Shown here: in pieces, positions 17,301 to 24,108 of the stretch | Layout of the letters: the number at the start of each line of letters is the position of its first letter | Position numbering within the stretch: position 1 is the stretch's first letter | From: Halarsenatibacter sp964462585 | GTDB lineage: Bacteria > Bacillota > Halanaerobiia > Halanaerobiales > Halarsenatibacteraceae | Assembly: GCA_964462585.1 (NCBI GenBank) | Contig: CAYXAK010000023.1 | Coordinates: 1 to 25,645 of the forward strand | DNA: 25,645 nt | Direction: 5' to 3' | Notes under the pieces: model-generated | Database searches by the model: none | What the model saw: only the letters and a program-made list of their open reading frames with translations | Told to the model about the DNA's origin: nothing | Position numbers and translations under genes: made by a program

Positions 17301-17443
17301 AATGTCTTGTCAAGCTGGGCCATTCTTCCCCCCAGGCTGGGACTGCTCTCCACCAGATATACCGGAACTCCCATCTCGGCCAGATCTGTAGCTGCCTGTA
17401 TACCAGCAATACCGCCGCCTACTACTATAACGGGATCGGGCAT
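14363..17443 (-). CDS. hdrA: Double-length HdrA: flavin-based electron-bifurcating subunit
   Basis: A 1026-residue fusion of two HdrA-type units. Residues 1-440 are a thioredoxin-reductase-like FAD unit with GGGIAG at 9-14, a Cys set C53, C56, C65, an inserted ferredoxin domain (C105, C108, C111, C115 and C152, C160, C163, C167) and C250, C263, C267, C268, matching the cluster-binding set of methanogen HdrA (Cys, 13 residues, Cys-x3-Cys-Cys). Residues 450-1026 add the usual HdrA front domain (VCHCGTNI, C458/C460), a second FAD unit (GGGVSG at 597-602; C752, C763, C767, C768) without ferredoxin insertion or the early Cys set, and two C-terminal 4Fe-4S motifs (C947-C957, C978-C988). Such long HdrA fusions occur in other anaerobes. 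Bifurcation is expected from the family; the direction is inferred. It starts 3 bases after hdrC. Confidence 0.95.
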   Translation of the reverse strand: MPDPVIVVGGGIAGIQAATDLAEMGVPVYLVESSPSLGGRMAQLDKTFPTNDCSTCILAPKITDCYTHENVTTYTMTELVNLSGEPGDFQVKLRKKPRFVDEEKCTGCGDCFDKCPVSVTDEYNMELDEFGAIHQYRPQSVPNVAVIDGENCRMIQEDKCGVCEKVCSFDAVDYEQKERNFTVRAASVIFAAGYESFESNVVDEYRYGEHPNVVTSLEYERILNASGPTDGHIVRPSDGEEAERIAFIHCTGSRDRRSDHNYCSSVCCMYSIKHAFITREHRENTEVDLFYMDIRAFSKGFERYFNRAQDADGINFIRSRVAEIEEGENPGDLRLKVTDGDDGFSAPEYDMVVLASGLKPSQQVKDKLQNLKVRTDKYGFAAGDEFDPLATSREGIYTCGVVNGPKDIPESVMGASGSAALAARHAALDVKELGFEEAKIKEDRIVENERTRIGVFVCHCGTNIAGVIDVEEVAERAAEIPFVEHSEDVVYLCSSDSQDLIADRIEEHNLNRVVIASCTPRTHEPLFRDAVERSGLNPYLMEMTNIRDQGSWVHKEEPEKATWKAFELIKATVSSVKNALPLQRGEVDNITRGLVVGGGVSGMTSALELARLGFPVSLVEKEEELGGHANKLKHSLEDRPVAPHIQELEEEVRENELIDLYCGYELEDISGFVGNFQLELKPPRPEGARSDDGEDELIEVEGGTVVVATGGEELKPEEYSYKSSESVVTQLELEEELKEDDFQADSIYMIQCVGSREEERPYCSRICCSQALRNAINIKERNPETDITILYREMRSYGFYEDLYRRARKLGVNFTRYSEDDKPQVSASEERVRVSYSEPLSDKEIEDEADLLVLAPAILPGEDNAEISQMLKTPLNEDDFFLEAHVKLRPVDSATDGIFLTGLAHGPKNLSESISQSRAAAGRAASILAREYLLTEAMVADVDESLCIGCGDCERVCVYKAIEVDPEEDVAKVNQVLCKGCGNCTGVCRPHAVDLKGFSNAKLIDEIDALLSDEAEVGEAVETGGM

Positions 17444-17446
17444 ATC

Positions 17447-17875
17447 TTATTCACCACCAGTCTCTTCCAGAGTATAGTCGCTCAGATCGCCATCTTCTAA
17501 AGCTTTTTCCACGCTGTTGATGCGATATCTGAGTATATCACGGTCGAATTCATCCAGCTCATCCTCCAGCTCCTCATCATAATAACCTTCCTCAACTGCC
17601 AGACGGCGCAGAACCCTTACAATATCGGCAAAACGGACATTCTGGGGGCAGGCGGAGACACAGCGGCGGCACTGGATGCAGTGCCAGATCTCTTCACCTT
17701 TAAGTATCTCCTCCTCAAAACCCAGAAGCGCCTTCTTTATTATCAGGCGGGGATTAAAGCTCTCCCGCTGTTCGCTGACAGGACATGTGCCCGTACAGCT
17801 GCCACAGCTGAAACAGAGTGAGAGGTTTTCTCCTCCAGGTCTGGATTTGACGGTGCGTTTGAATTCACTATTCAT
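17447..17875 (-). CDS. hdrC: HdrC-like 4Fe-4S subunit
   Basis: A 142-residue protein with two 4Fe-4S motifs, CFSCGSCTGTC (C21, C24, C27, C31) and CIQCRRCVSAC (C66, C69, C72, C76), in the order and spacing of HdrC, followed by helices and an acidic tail. HdrC carries electrons between HdrA and a partner subunit, normally HdrB. No hdrB is found here; the gene lies between metF and hdrA, so MetF/MetV is the obvious partner candidate. The ATG at 17875 overlaps the end of metF by eight bases. A TTG two codons upstream (17881) has better spacing (six bases) to the GGAGG inside the metF end, so the true start may be TTG. Confidence 0.93.
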   Translation of the reverse strand: MNSEFKRTVKSRPGGENLSLCFSCGSCTGTCPVSEQRESFNPRLIIKKALLGFEEEILKGEEIWHCIQCRRCVSACPQNVRFADIVRVLRRLAVEEGYYDEELEDELDEFDRDILRYRINSVEKALEDGDLSDYTLEETGGE

Positions 17876-18803
17876 TATCAACTTCCACCTCCGGTCGGGG
17901 ATAGAGATCTGCTTCTTCTACTACCACCGGTGTTATTTCTTCCCAGCCCACCGGCATGAGGTGAATTCCCTTCACCCCTTCGTGCTGTTTGACGTGTTCG
18001 ATGATCTCAACTGTGATGTCCACACCTTCCTGTTCTTTATCATCGGCATTGGCCACGCGCTCTATCAGCTCGTCGGGCACATCCATGCCCGGCACATCAT
18101 TTTTCATATATTTGAGGGCAAATTCGGATTTTGTGGGAAGTATACCTGCTATGATATGTGTCTCCTCGTGCAGGCCCTGGCTGCGCATCTCTTCCATCCA
18201 CATATCAAACTTTTCCAGGTTGTAGATGGCCTGGGTCTGGATGAACTGCATGCCGGACTTTATCTTTTTGCGCAGCTTCAGCATATGCATCTCAAAAGGT
18301 TCGGCAAAGGGGTTATGGGCACCGCCCAGATAGAGCTTGGGAGGTGTCCTCAGTTCATCACCGCTGACCAGCTCACCCTCATGGACCATATCATGGGCAG
18401 CGCTGATGATGCTGACCGAATCCATATCGAAGACATTCTTGGATCCCTCATCCTTGCCGAAGCTCTGATGATCACCGGTGAGGCAGAGAACATTGCGCAG
18501 TCCGAGGGCACTGGCCCCCAGCAGATCGCTCTGGATACCGATGCGGTTGCGGTCTCGTCCTGTGGCCTGTACGATCATCTCCAGGCCCTCTTCCATAGCT
18601 ATTTTGGAGGCGCTGATGCTGGACATGCGCACTATAGCCGTCTGGTTATCGGTCACATTGACGGCATCCACATATCCCTTCAGATCCTCACATTTATCCC
18701 TGATAAATTCCGGGTCAGCTCCGATGGGCGGACCCATCTCGCTGCAGACAACAAAGTGATCTTCCTCTAAGAGCTTATGCAGTTTGGAGATGTATTCTGC
18801 CAT
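17868..18803 (-). CDS. metF: Methylenetetrahydrofolate reductase, catalytic subunit
   Basis: A 311-residue flavin enzyme that interconverts methylene-THF and methyl-THF. The N-terminal CSEMGPPIGAD carries the conserved catalytic Glu (E22). NVTDNQ (49-54), the IGIQSDLLGA segment and CLTGDH are further family signatures, as is the C-terminal GVKGIHLMPVGW. It is preceded by metV with three bases between, and followed by hdrC with a short overlap. The same gene set (metV, metF, hdr, mvhD) occurs in Moorella thermoacetica, where the products form one complex. In cells living on methylated amines the enzyme would run in the oxidative direction for part of the methyl groups; this direction is inferred. 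Confidence 0.95.
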   Translation of the reverse strand: MAEYISKLHKLLEEDHFVVCSEMGPPIGADPEFIRDKCEDLKGYVDAVNVTDNQTAIVRMSSISASKIAMEEGLEMIVQATGRDRNRIGIQSDLLGASALGLRNVLCLTGDHQSFGKDEGSKNVFDMDSVSIISAAHDMVHEGELVSGDELRTPPKLYLGGAHNPFAEPFEMHMLKLRKKIKSGMQFIQTQAIYNLEKFDMWMEEMRSQGLHEETHIIAGILPTKSEFALKYMKNDVPGMDVPDELIERVANADDKEQEGVDITVEIIEHVKQHEGVKGIHLMPVGWEEITPVVVEEADLYPRPEVEVDNE

Positions 18804-18806
18804 CTA

Positions 18807-19490
18807 CTATTCTCCTCCCGAGCCGAAGAATTCCGGATTTTTGTGGCTGCGCACTCCACCATCACGATATGTGGTCCAGTCCTTTGGCGGCTCATATTCC
18901 AGCAGCCTGTCCAGCATATCCAGTTCACTGGCGCGCTCATAGATAAGCTCCCAGCCACAATCTATATCGTCGTCAACCTCACATTTGCCGTCCTCGGAGC
19001 CGCCACAGGGTCCATTTAAGAGGCTTTTAGAGCAGCGGGCCACAGGGCAGACTCCGGCGAAGCGATCGAGAACACACTCACCACAGCCGTGGCACATCTC
19101 CTCCCATTCACCTGTGGCGCTGGTGCGCCCGTAAAAGGTGGTGTTCAGACCGGGCAGAATCACCTGTTCCGGAAAGCGGATGGCCAGATGCTGAACCCCC
19201 ACACCGCAGGCAAGTGAGAGGACGACATCGTTCTCTCCGATTTCGTTCTCTATCTCATCGATAAATTCATCATCACACTGGCGTTTGATGGCATCTGCGG
19301 TTATATCGACCTCACTGCCATTTTCGCTGTAATAGAGTGTGAGGAGATCCCGGAGGGATTTTGCCTCCCTCTCGCCTCCGTCCAGGCTGACGGTCACACA
19401 GGTGCCACAGCCCACAATCAGGAGATCGTCCATATCCTCTGGCAGCATATCCTTGATATCTTCAATGTCCTTGCGCTTACCGACAATCAT
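18807..19490 (-). CDS. metV: MetV, methylenetetrahydrofolate reductase partner subunit
   Basis: A 227-residue Cys-rich protein of the MetV family (methylene-THF reductase C-terminal domain type), which partners a short MetF in acetogens and ties it to iron-sulfur electron carriers. Visible elements are GCGTCVT (C28, C31), LACGVGVQ (C95), MCHGCGECV (C133, C136, C139), GVCPVARC (C148, C153) and LLNGPCGG (C162), with two more Cys after it. The start overlaps the stop of the upstream HdrA-like/MvhD fusion in an ATGA, so the fusion and MetV are translationally coupled, which argues that they work together. Metal content (zinc or 4Fe-4S) cannot be decided by eye. Confidence 0.93.
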   Translation of the reverse strand: MIVGKRKDIEDIKDMLPEDMDDLLIVGCGTCVTVSLDGGEREAKSLRDLLTLYYSENGSEVDITADAIKRQCDDEFIDEIENEIGENDVVLSLACGVGVQHLAIRFPEQVILPGLNTTFYGRTSATGEWEEMCHGCGECVLDRFAGVCPVARCSKSLLNGPCGGSEDGKCEVDDDIDCGWELIYERASELDMLDRLLEYEPPKDWTTYRDGGVRSHKNPEFFGSGGE

Positions 19491-20863
19491 GTGCTAACTT
19501 CCCCCTTCCACTCCTGTAAAAAAGTGCTGAGATCCTGGGCCATGCGGGGAGAAAGTCTGTGATACTGCAGGCGGGAATCATCGAGATCCAGCTTCTGCAT
19601 ATCCTCTTTGGCCTTCTCTATCACCTGTTCACAGCGGTCATGTCCTGTGAGGTGCTTGCAGGCTTCGGAAATACAGCCCAGCACGAGCACTTCGCTCTCA
19701 CCGGCGGCCAGCCGGCTGAATATATTCTCCCTCTTGACGGTGCTCACACAGGGAACTTCCTCAACCTCCAGGCCCTGAAGCGGATCGCTCTCGGCCTTGT
19801 CCCGGGCTATGGAAGCTGAATTTTCACAGATTATAACCTGTGTCCCGGCGCTTAACTCCCTTTCCTCTTCTCCACTGCGGGTTATAGCTCCGGCCGGACA
19901 GCGGCTGATACAGAGATTGCAGCCCTGACAGGCCTTATCCATGATGGTCATGGAATTGAGCTCATCGTCACGCTGGACCGCCCCATGCGGGCAGACCCGC
20001 TGACATGTATAGCAGACGATACATTTTTGATCATCTATCTCTCGCTCCTCATCATCTATCTCCTCTACACCTCTGAGATTTCTCTTCAGCTCAGTCAGTG
20101 TATAGGATATCTCTTCCTCCTGGTAGGTGAGGGCGTTGGGGCCGCGGGCACCTGCCAGCACATAGACACCGCGCTTCCCGCTCAGAGTCGGCTGCAGATA
20201 GACGTTTTTCTTCTGCAGATAGCCCTTTTCATCCTGCTCAATGTTGAGCTTTTTGGCCAGTTCTTCCGTGCCCTGAGCCGGTCTGAGCCTGGGGGCTATA
20301 ACTAGATCTCCCTCCAGCTCCAGCTCAATATCCTCACGCTTATACTCAACTCCATTTTGATCGATGCTCAGCTCTCCCAGATCGTGTTTGAGAAATATAA
20401 CCTCCTGGCTGCGGGCTCTCTCGTAGAGCTCGTCATTCTCCTCCATAAAGCGCATCGCTTTATAGAAGTAATATATATCCCGCTGTTCGGAGTTCTCCCG
20501 GGCTTTTAGCGCAGCTTCAAGCCCCCATTTGCTCACGGCGGCAGGAGAAAGATCCGGATAATCCTGGATGATTATCAGCGGTTTCTCGCTCCCATCCTCC
20601 AGCAGGTGGCTGAGATCTCCGCTGAGTGAATCCGCCTCTTCCAGGGGCAGTTCCTCCCTGTAGGGAAGGTTTATGACTATACTGGCCGCACTGAGTTTGT
20701 TTTCGGCCTCCTCACCCCCGGCTGTCAGCTTAAGGGTAAAATCGCCGATCTCCCCCCGGCACCCGGCCAGATTTTCAGGCTCGATGCTGGTGAAATTCAG
20801 GCTGTCATCTTCCAGGGGTTGACCGATATAGACTACATCATACTGGTTCTGTGACCCTGACAT
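19487..20863 (-). CDS. HdrA-like/ferredoxin/MvhD fusion, QmoB-like
   Basis: A 458-residue three-part protein. Residues 1-260 resemble the flavoprotein unit of HdrA (for example the LRPAQGTEELAKKL and GVYVLAGARGP segments), but the GxGxxG loop is lost (VVYIGQPLE instead) and the cluster-binding Cys of HdrA are absent, so it may bind no FAD or bind it weakly. Residues 281-322 hold two 4Fe-4S motifs (C281, C284, C287, C291; C312, C315, C318, C322). Residues 342-458 are an MvhD-like domain with C346, C372, C397, C402 and C411. An HdrA-like protein with a C-terminal MvhD domain next to a short HdrA-like flavoprotein recalls QmoB and QmoA. A strong AAGGAGG site precedes the start, and its stop overlaps metV. 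Its role as an electron adaptor for MetVF is inferred. Confidence 0.82.
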   Translation of the reverse strand: MSGSQNQYDVVYIGQPLEDDSLNFTSIEPENLAGCRGEIGDFTLKLTAGGEEAENKLSAASIVINLPYREELPLEEADSLSGDLSHLLEDGSEKPLIIIQDYPDLSPAAVSKWGLEAALKARENSEQRDIYYFYKAMRFMEENDELYERARSQEVIFLKHDLGELSIDQNGVEYKREDIELELEGDLVIAPRLRPAQGTEELAKKLNIEQDEKGYLQKKNVYLQPTLSGKRGVYVLAGARGPNALTYQEEEISYTLTELKRNLRGVEEIDDEEREIDDQKCIVCYTCQRVCPHGAVQRDDELNSMTIMDKACQGCNLCISRCPAGAITRSGEEERELSAGTQVIICENSASIARDKAESDPLQGLEVEEVPCVSTVKRENIFSRLAAGESEVLVLGCISEACKHLTGHDRCEQVIEKAKEDMQKLDLDDSRLQYHRLSPRMAQDLSTFLQEWKGEVST

Positions 20864-20898
20864 CAGATTACCTCCTTTTGGCCTCCTGTAAGGACTGT

Positions 20899-21936
20899 TT
20901 AAGTTAATGCTCTGTTATTGATTATGCGGCTGGCAACCTCGCGGCTTTGCGTTATGGTAGCAGCACTGTCGCCAGGACTGGTCACCGTACCTGCCAGATA
21001 GATTCCTGCTTCCTCCTCGGGCCAGATCGGTCTCAAAAATCCATCATCATCCTGCTGCAGATTGAATATCCGGGCCCAGCGTTCGTTCTCATCATTGTGG
21101 TGTATGCCCTCGGACAGGACCAGCATATCGGTCTTGATCGTTTCCATCTGTCCCTGTTTCTGGTCCTCATAATGAAGGACGAGCCCCTCGTCCTCTCTCT
21201 CTATGCGCAGGGGCTTGCAGTTGTAATAATCGATCTCCTCTTCCTCCAGATCGGCAAAGGAGAGCTCGACCAAAAAGCCTGCCTCCTGCATGTCGATGAA
21301 GAATATGCTCAGATCCATCTCGGGAAAGCTGTGCCTGAGAACCTGGGCCATCCTGTAATTATAACCACAGCAGACGCGTGAGCAGTAGCGGGCTTTTTCC
21401 TGGAGGCTGCGGGAACCATTGCACTGCAAAAACACGGCCGAATCGGGCTGATAGCCCAGCTCCATCTCCAGCGAGCGGCCGCTGAGCTGATCCCTTCTTC
21501 CCTCCAGCATATCCTCAAAATCACTGGCCCAGACTATGCGCTCATCGGAGAATATCTCCGGTGTTCCCGTCTCCAGCTGAGACCAGCGGGTATAGCCTGT
21601 GGCCACAACTATCTCGGAGAGATCCTGCACCTGCTTCTCACCGTACTCATCCTCCACGACCAGGCTGTAGTTATCACCCTGATCAAGACAATCGCGCACG
21701 GTGGTATTGAAACGGGTCTCTATGCTCCCGCTCTCGCTCACCTGGTTGAATATGCTGTCCACAAGGCACATATTGCATTTTGTGCAGCTGTCGGTGGCCT
21801 TGCAGCCAAAATTCTTGATGTTTCCTCCCAGTTCACCATCCTTTTCCACAAGCAGAACTTCTTCACCGGCTTCAGCCAGCTCCGCGGCCACAGTGCAGCC
21901 GGCGATGCCTCCACCGATAACTCCAATTCTTGACAT
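20899..21936 (-). CDS. HdrA-like FAD oxidoreductase, QmoA-like
   Basis: A 345-residue flavoprotein corresponding to the thioredoxin-reductase-like core of HdrA alone. The FAD loop GGGIAGCTVAAEL is at 8-20 with VEKDGELGG after it. A Cys set C45, C51, C54, C57 follows, and then C172, C185, C189, C190 with exactly the Cys, 13 residues, Cys-x3-Cys-Cys spacing of HdrA. The inserted and C-terminal ferredoxin domains are missing; they are supplied by the next gene. YLAGTV near the C-terminus is the usual FAD-contacting end motif. The gene is 35 bases upstream of the HdrA-like/MvhD fusion. The two together resemble QmoA/QmoB of sulfate reducers, but no QmoC-like membrane partner is seen. Confidence 0.85.
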   Translation of the reverse strand: MSRIGVIGGGIAGCTVAAELAEAGEEVLLVEKDGELGGNIKNFGCKATDSCTKCNMCLVDSIFNQVSESGSIETRFNTTVRDCLDQGDNYSLVVEDEYGEKQVQDLSEIVVATGYTRWSQLETGTPEIFSDERIVWASDFEDMLEGRRDQLSGRSLEMELGYQPDSAVFLQCNGSRSLQEKARYCSRVCCGYNYRMAQVLRHSFPEMDLSIFFIDMQEAGFLVELSFADLEEEEIDYYNCKPLRIEREDEGLVLHYEDQKQGQMETIKTDMLVLSEGIHHNDENERWARIFNLQQDDDGFLRPIWPEEEAGIYLAGTVTSPGDSAATITQSREVASRIINNRALT

Positions 21937-21993
21937 TTTCTTCTCCCCTTCCGGTAAAGCAGAGTGGTCTTTTTGCCAGGCGAAAATCTCCGG

Positions 21994-23985
21994 TTAACCG
22001 TTCTCTCCATCCTCATTCCAGGGGCGTCCCACAGCTGAAAAATCCAGTCTGGTCTCCAGAAACAGCCCCTCTTCCCTCTGGCGGCCGGCTATGCGGCCAT
22101 AGACATCATCCCGTTCATAATCGACACTGACGTCTTTTCCTCCTGATTTCTCCGCCCTGTGGCGGATATATTTCAGTCCGAGCTCAATGGCTTCCTCCAC
22201 CGCCTCTTCATACTCCTTGAAGTGAAGTTTATCCTCGGGGGTGTGGATCAGATAGCCGACATTTTTCTCATCAGGTCTGATGATAATAGAAGCTCTCTCG
22301 ATAATCTTGCCCATGACAGTGCCCACAGCATTGGCAACCTCGGAGGCGGGTGGAAGTCTGAGGTCGGCATTGAGCTTCTCTGCCACAGCCGGAAAATATG
22401 AATGAACAGGGGCCCCCACACCGACAAGGGGAACCTCCAGCCGGCAGAGCGTGCTCAGCAGTTCGTTCTCATCATCCGCCAGCAGTCTTTTCACCATATG
22501 TTCCATCTCAGCCGTGGAAAAATCCAGATTCTCTGCTTCCTTGCTGATAATAGATTCTATAACGAGAGCTGCAATCCTCCCATGAATACTTGTTAATATT
22601 TTCACTATCAGATCTGAGGGGGCAACGCCGCCCCTTCTGGCCATAACCTGCAGGGCAATATCGGCAGCTTCAGCATTCCAGCGGGTAAAATCGCCCCGGC
22701 TGTGCAGAACATCAGTGGGTGTTAGTGAAGCCCTGTGCAGACACCCCACCTTCACCAGCTTTTCCCAGGGCAGTATCTCCGGATCCCGATCCAGAATCCG
22801 CCCCAGCTGCCAGATGGTATGGGGCTTATCCCTCAATATATCGACCATCTCCTTCTGGCGGGAATTCAGCTCCATCCTCTCCGGTTCTGCCAGAAATACC
22901 AGCGCTGATACCGGCTGATAGCCGTAGGTATAGGGCTCTCTCTCCTCAATTCTCCTCAGCTCCTGCAGCAGATGGGGGTATTTATCCACAGCCCAGCTGA
23001 GGGGAAAAACCCTCTGCGGCCCCAGCCTGAGCTCACTATCAGTTGTGATCTTAACCAGGCTGTCACCGCCCAGACCGATGGTCGTTATATCGGCAGCCTT
23101 GACTCTTGTCAGCCAGCCTCCGACCCTGGCGCCCCTGGGGTTTATGCGGGGGCTTCCCTCCTGCAGCAGGGCCAGATCGGTGGTGGTACCGCCCATATCT
23201 ATGATCACGCCGTCCTCTATGCCGGCGAGATGGCGGGCCCCGACTACACTGGCTGCAGGTCCCGAGAGTGAGGTCTCCACCGGCCGCTTTCTGGCCTCCT
23301 CGGTGCTGATCAGGCTGCCATCTCCCCGCACCACCATCACGGGTGCATTTATATCTCTTTCAGCGATGAGCCTGTCCACACTATCTATCAGCTCGGTTAT
23401 CAGAGGCAGAAGCCGGGCATTGAAAACAGCCGTTACAGCCCTCTCCTGAAAGCCCAGATCGCTTGTCAGCTGGTGGGCTGCCACCACCGGGCAGCCTGTC
23501 TCCTCCCTGATTATCTCCGCTGCTTCTTTCTCCTGAGCGGGGTTGCGCACACTGAGATAACCGCAGACAGCAAAAGCATCGACACTGCCGGCCATATCAC
23601 GTGCTGCAGCTCTGATCTCAGCGGGATCTATCTCCTCTTTTATCTCTCCCTTGATGGTGCAGCCACCGGCCACACTGATCTCCTCGTCCGCAGGCAGGGT
23701 TTCATCAGGTTCAAATCCCAGCAGCAGTGCTCCCACCGCCGCCCCCTGACCTTCCACTATGGCATTTGTGGCCAGTGTGGTGGAAAGGGAAACAAGCTTA
23801 ATATCCTCACCTCTCACCTCCTCACTCGCAGTTAAATTATCGAGGCAGTTCTCTATGGCGGCCGTCAGATCCTCTCGGGTGGTCAGGGTTTTGGTCGAGT
23901 TTAAAATCTCCTCCTCATCCACATCTATTACTACACCGTCAGTAAAAGTTCCTCCAGTATCTATTCCCAGAGCCAGTTCAGCCAT
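21994..23985 (-). CDS. Hydantoinase/oxoprolinase family protein, HyuA-like, without HyuB
   Basis: A 663-residue ATP-dependent ASKHA-fold protein of the N-methylhydantoinase A/5-oxoprolinase A family. Phosphate-binding loops are GIDTGGTFTD (7-16) and IIDMGGTTTD (261-270); SLSTTLATNAIVEG at 67-80 and the SGPAASVVGA segment at 241-250 are family motifs. The usual partner HyuB, needed for ring opening in known hydantoinases and oxoprolinases, is not in the window. A GGGGAGG site precedes the ATG. It lies 123 bases after the mttB-like gene and 57 bases before the QmoA-like gene on the same strand. It might open an N-methylated ring such as methylhydantoin to feed the methyltransferase, or serve as another ATP-driven activator. 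Both are inference. Confidence 0.85.
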   Translation of the reverse strand: MAELALGIDTGGTFTDGVVIDVDEEEILNSTKTLTTREDLTAAIENCLDNLTASEEVRGEDIKLVSLSTTLATNAIVEGQGAAVGALLLGFEPDETLPADEEISVAGGCTIKGEIKEEIDPAEIRAAARDMAGSVDAFAVCGYLSVRNPAQEKEAAEIIREETGCPVVAAHQLTSDLGFQERAVTAVFNARLLPLITELIDSVDRLIAERDINAPVMVVRGDGSLISTEEARKRPVETSLSGPAASVVGARHLAGIEDGVIIDMGGTTTDLALLQEGSPRINPRGARVGGWLTRVKAADITTIGLGGDSLVKITTDSELRLGPQRVFPLSWAVDKYPHLLQELRRIEEREPYTYGYQPVSALVFLAEPERMELNSRQKEMVDILRDKPHTIWQLGRILDRDPEILPWEKLVKVGCLHRASLTPTDVLHSRGDFTRWNAEAADIALQVMARRGGVAPSDLIVKILTSIHGRIAALVIESIISKEAENLDFSTAEMEHMVKRLLADDENELLSTLCRLEVPLVGVGAPVHSYFPAVAEKLNADLRLPPASEVANAVGTVMGKIIERASIIIRPDEKNVGYLIHTPEDKLHFKEYEEAVEEAIELGLKYIRHRAEKSGGKDVSVDYERDDVYGRIAGRQREEGLFLETRLDFSAVGRPWNEDGENG

Positions 23986-24032
23986 TATCTGTCCTCCCCT
24001 GTCCGAAATAAATTAAAAAATTTTATGCTTGA

Positions 24033-24068
24033 GGGAGCCCCATCAGCTGAACTGAGGGGCTCCCTTTT
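24033..24068. terminator. Long hairpin between the first mttB-like gene and the HyuA-like gene
   Basis: A 9-bp stem (24033-24041 with 24056-24064) is extended by four more pairs after a single bulged A (24043-24046 with 24052-24055), closing a five-base loop. On the plus strand it is followed at once by TTTT, but no plus-strand gene precedes it. On the minus strand, the direction of both neighbouring genes, the T run comes only about 14 bases later. It may be a partial terminator or a stabilising 3' end for the mttB-like message, lowering expression of later genes. Confidence 0.5.
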
Positions 24069-24108
24069 AATTTTATGCCTTCAGTGAACTCCCATCAGAA
24101 CAGATCTG

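Noticed and set aside
17676..18770. Long plus-strand open frame (364 codons) opposite metF and hdrC
   Set aside because: It is fully antisense to metF and part of hdrC, which have clear family motifs. The frame is rich in His, Cys and Leu in a pattern expected from reverse-reading an acidic protein, and matches no family I know.
14363..21936. Reading the Hdr genes as a methanogen-type heterodisulfide reductase
   Set aside because: No HdrB, no coenzyme M/B genes and clearly bacterial-style neighbours (metV, fhs, flx-like genes, RACo) argue for a methyl-THF-linked role instead.
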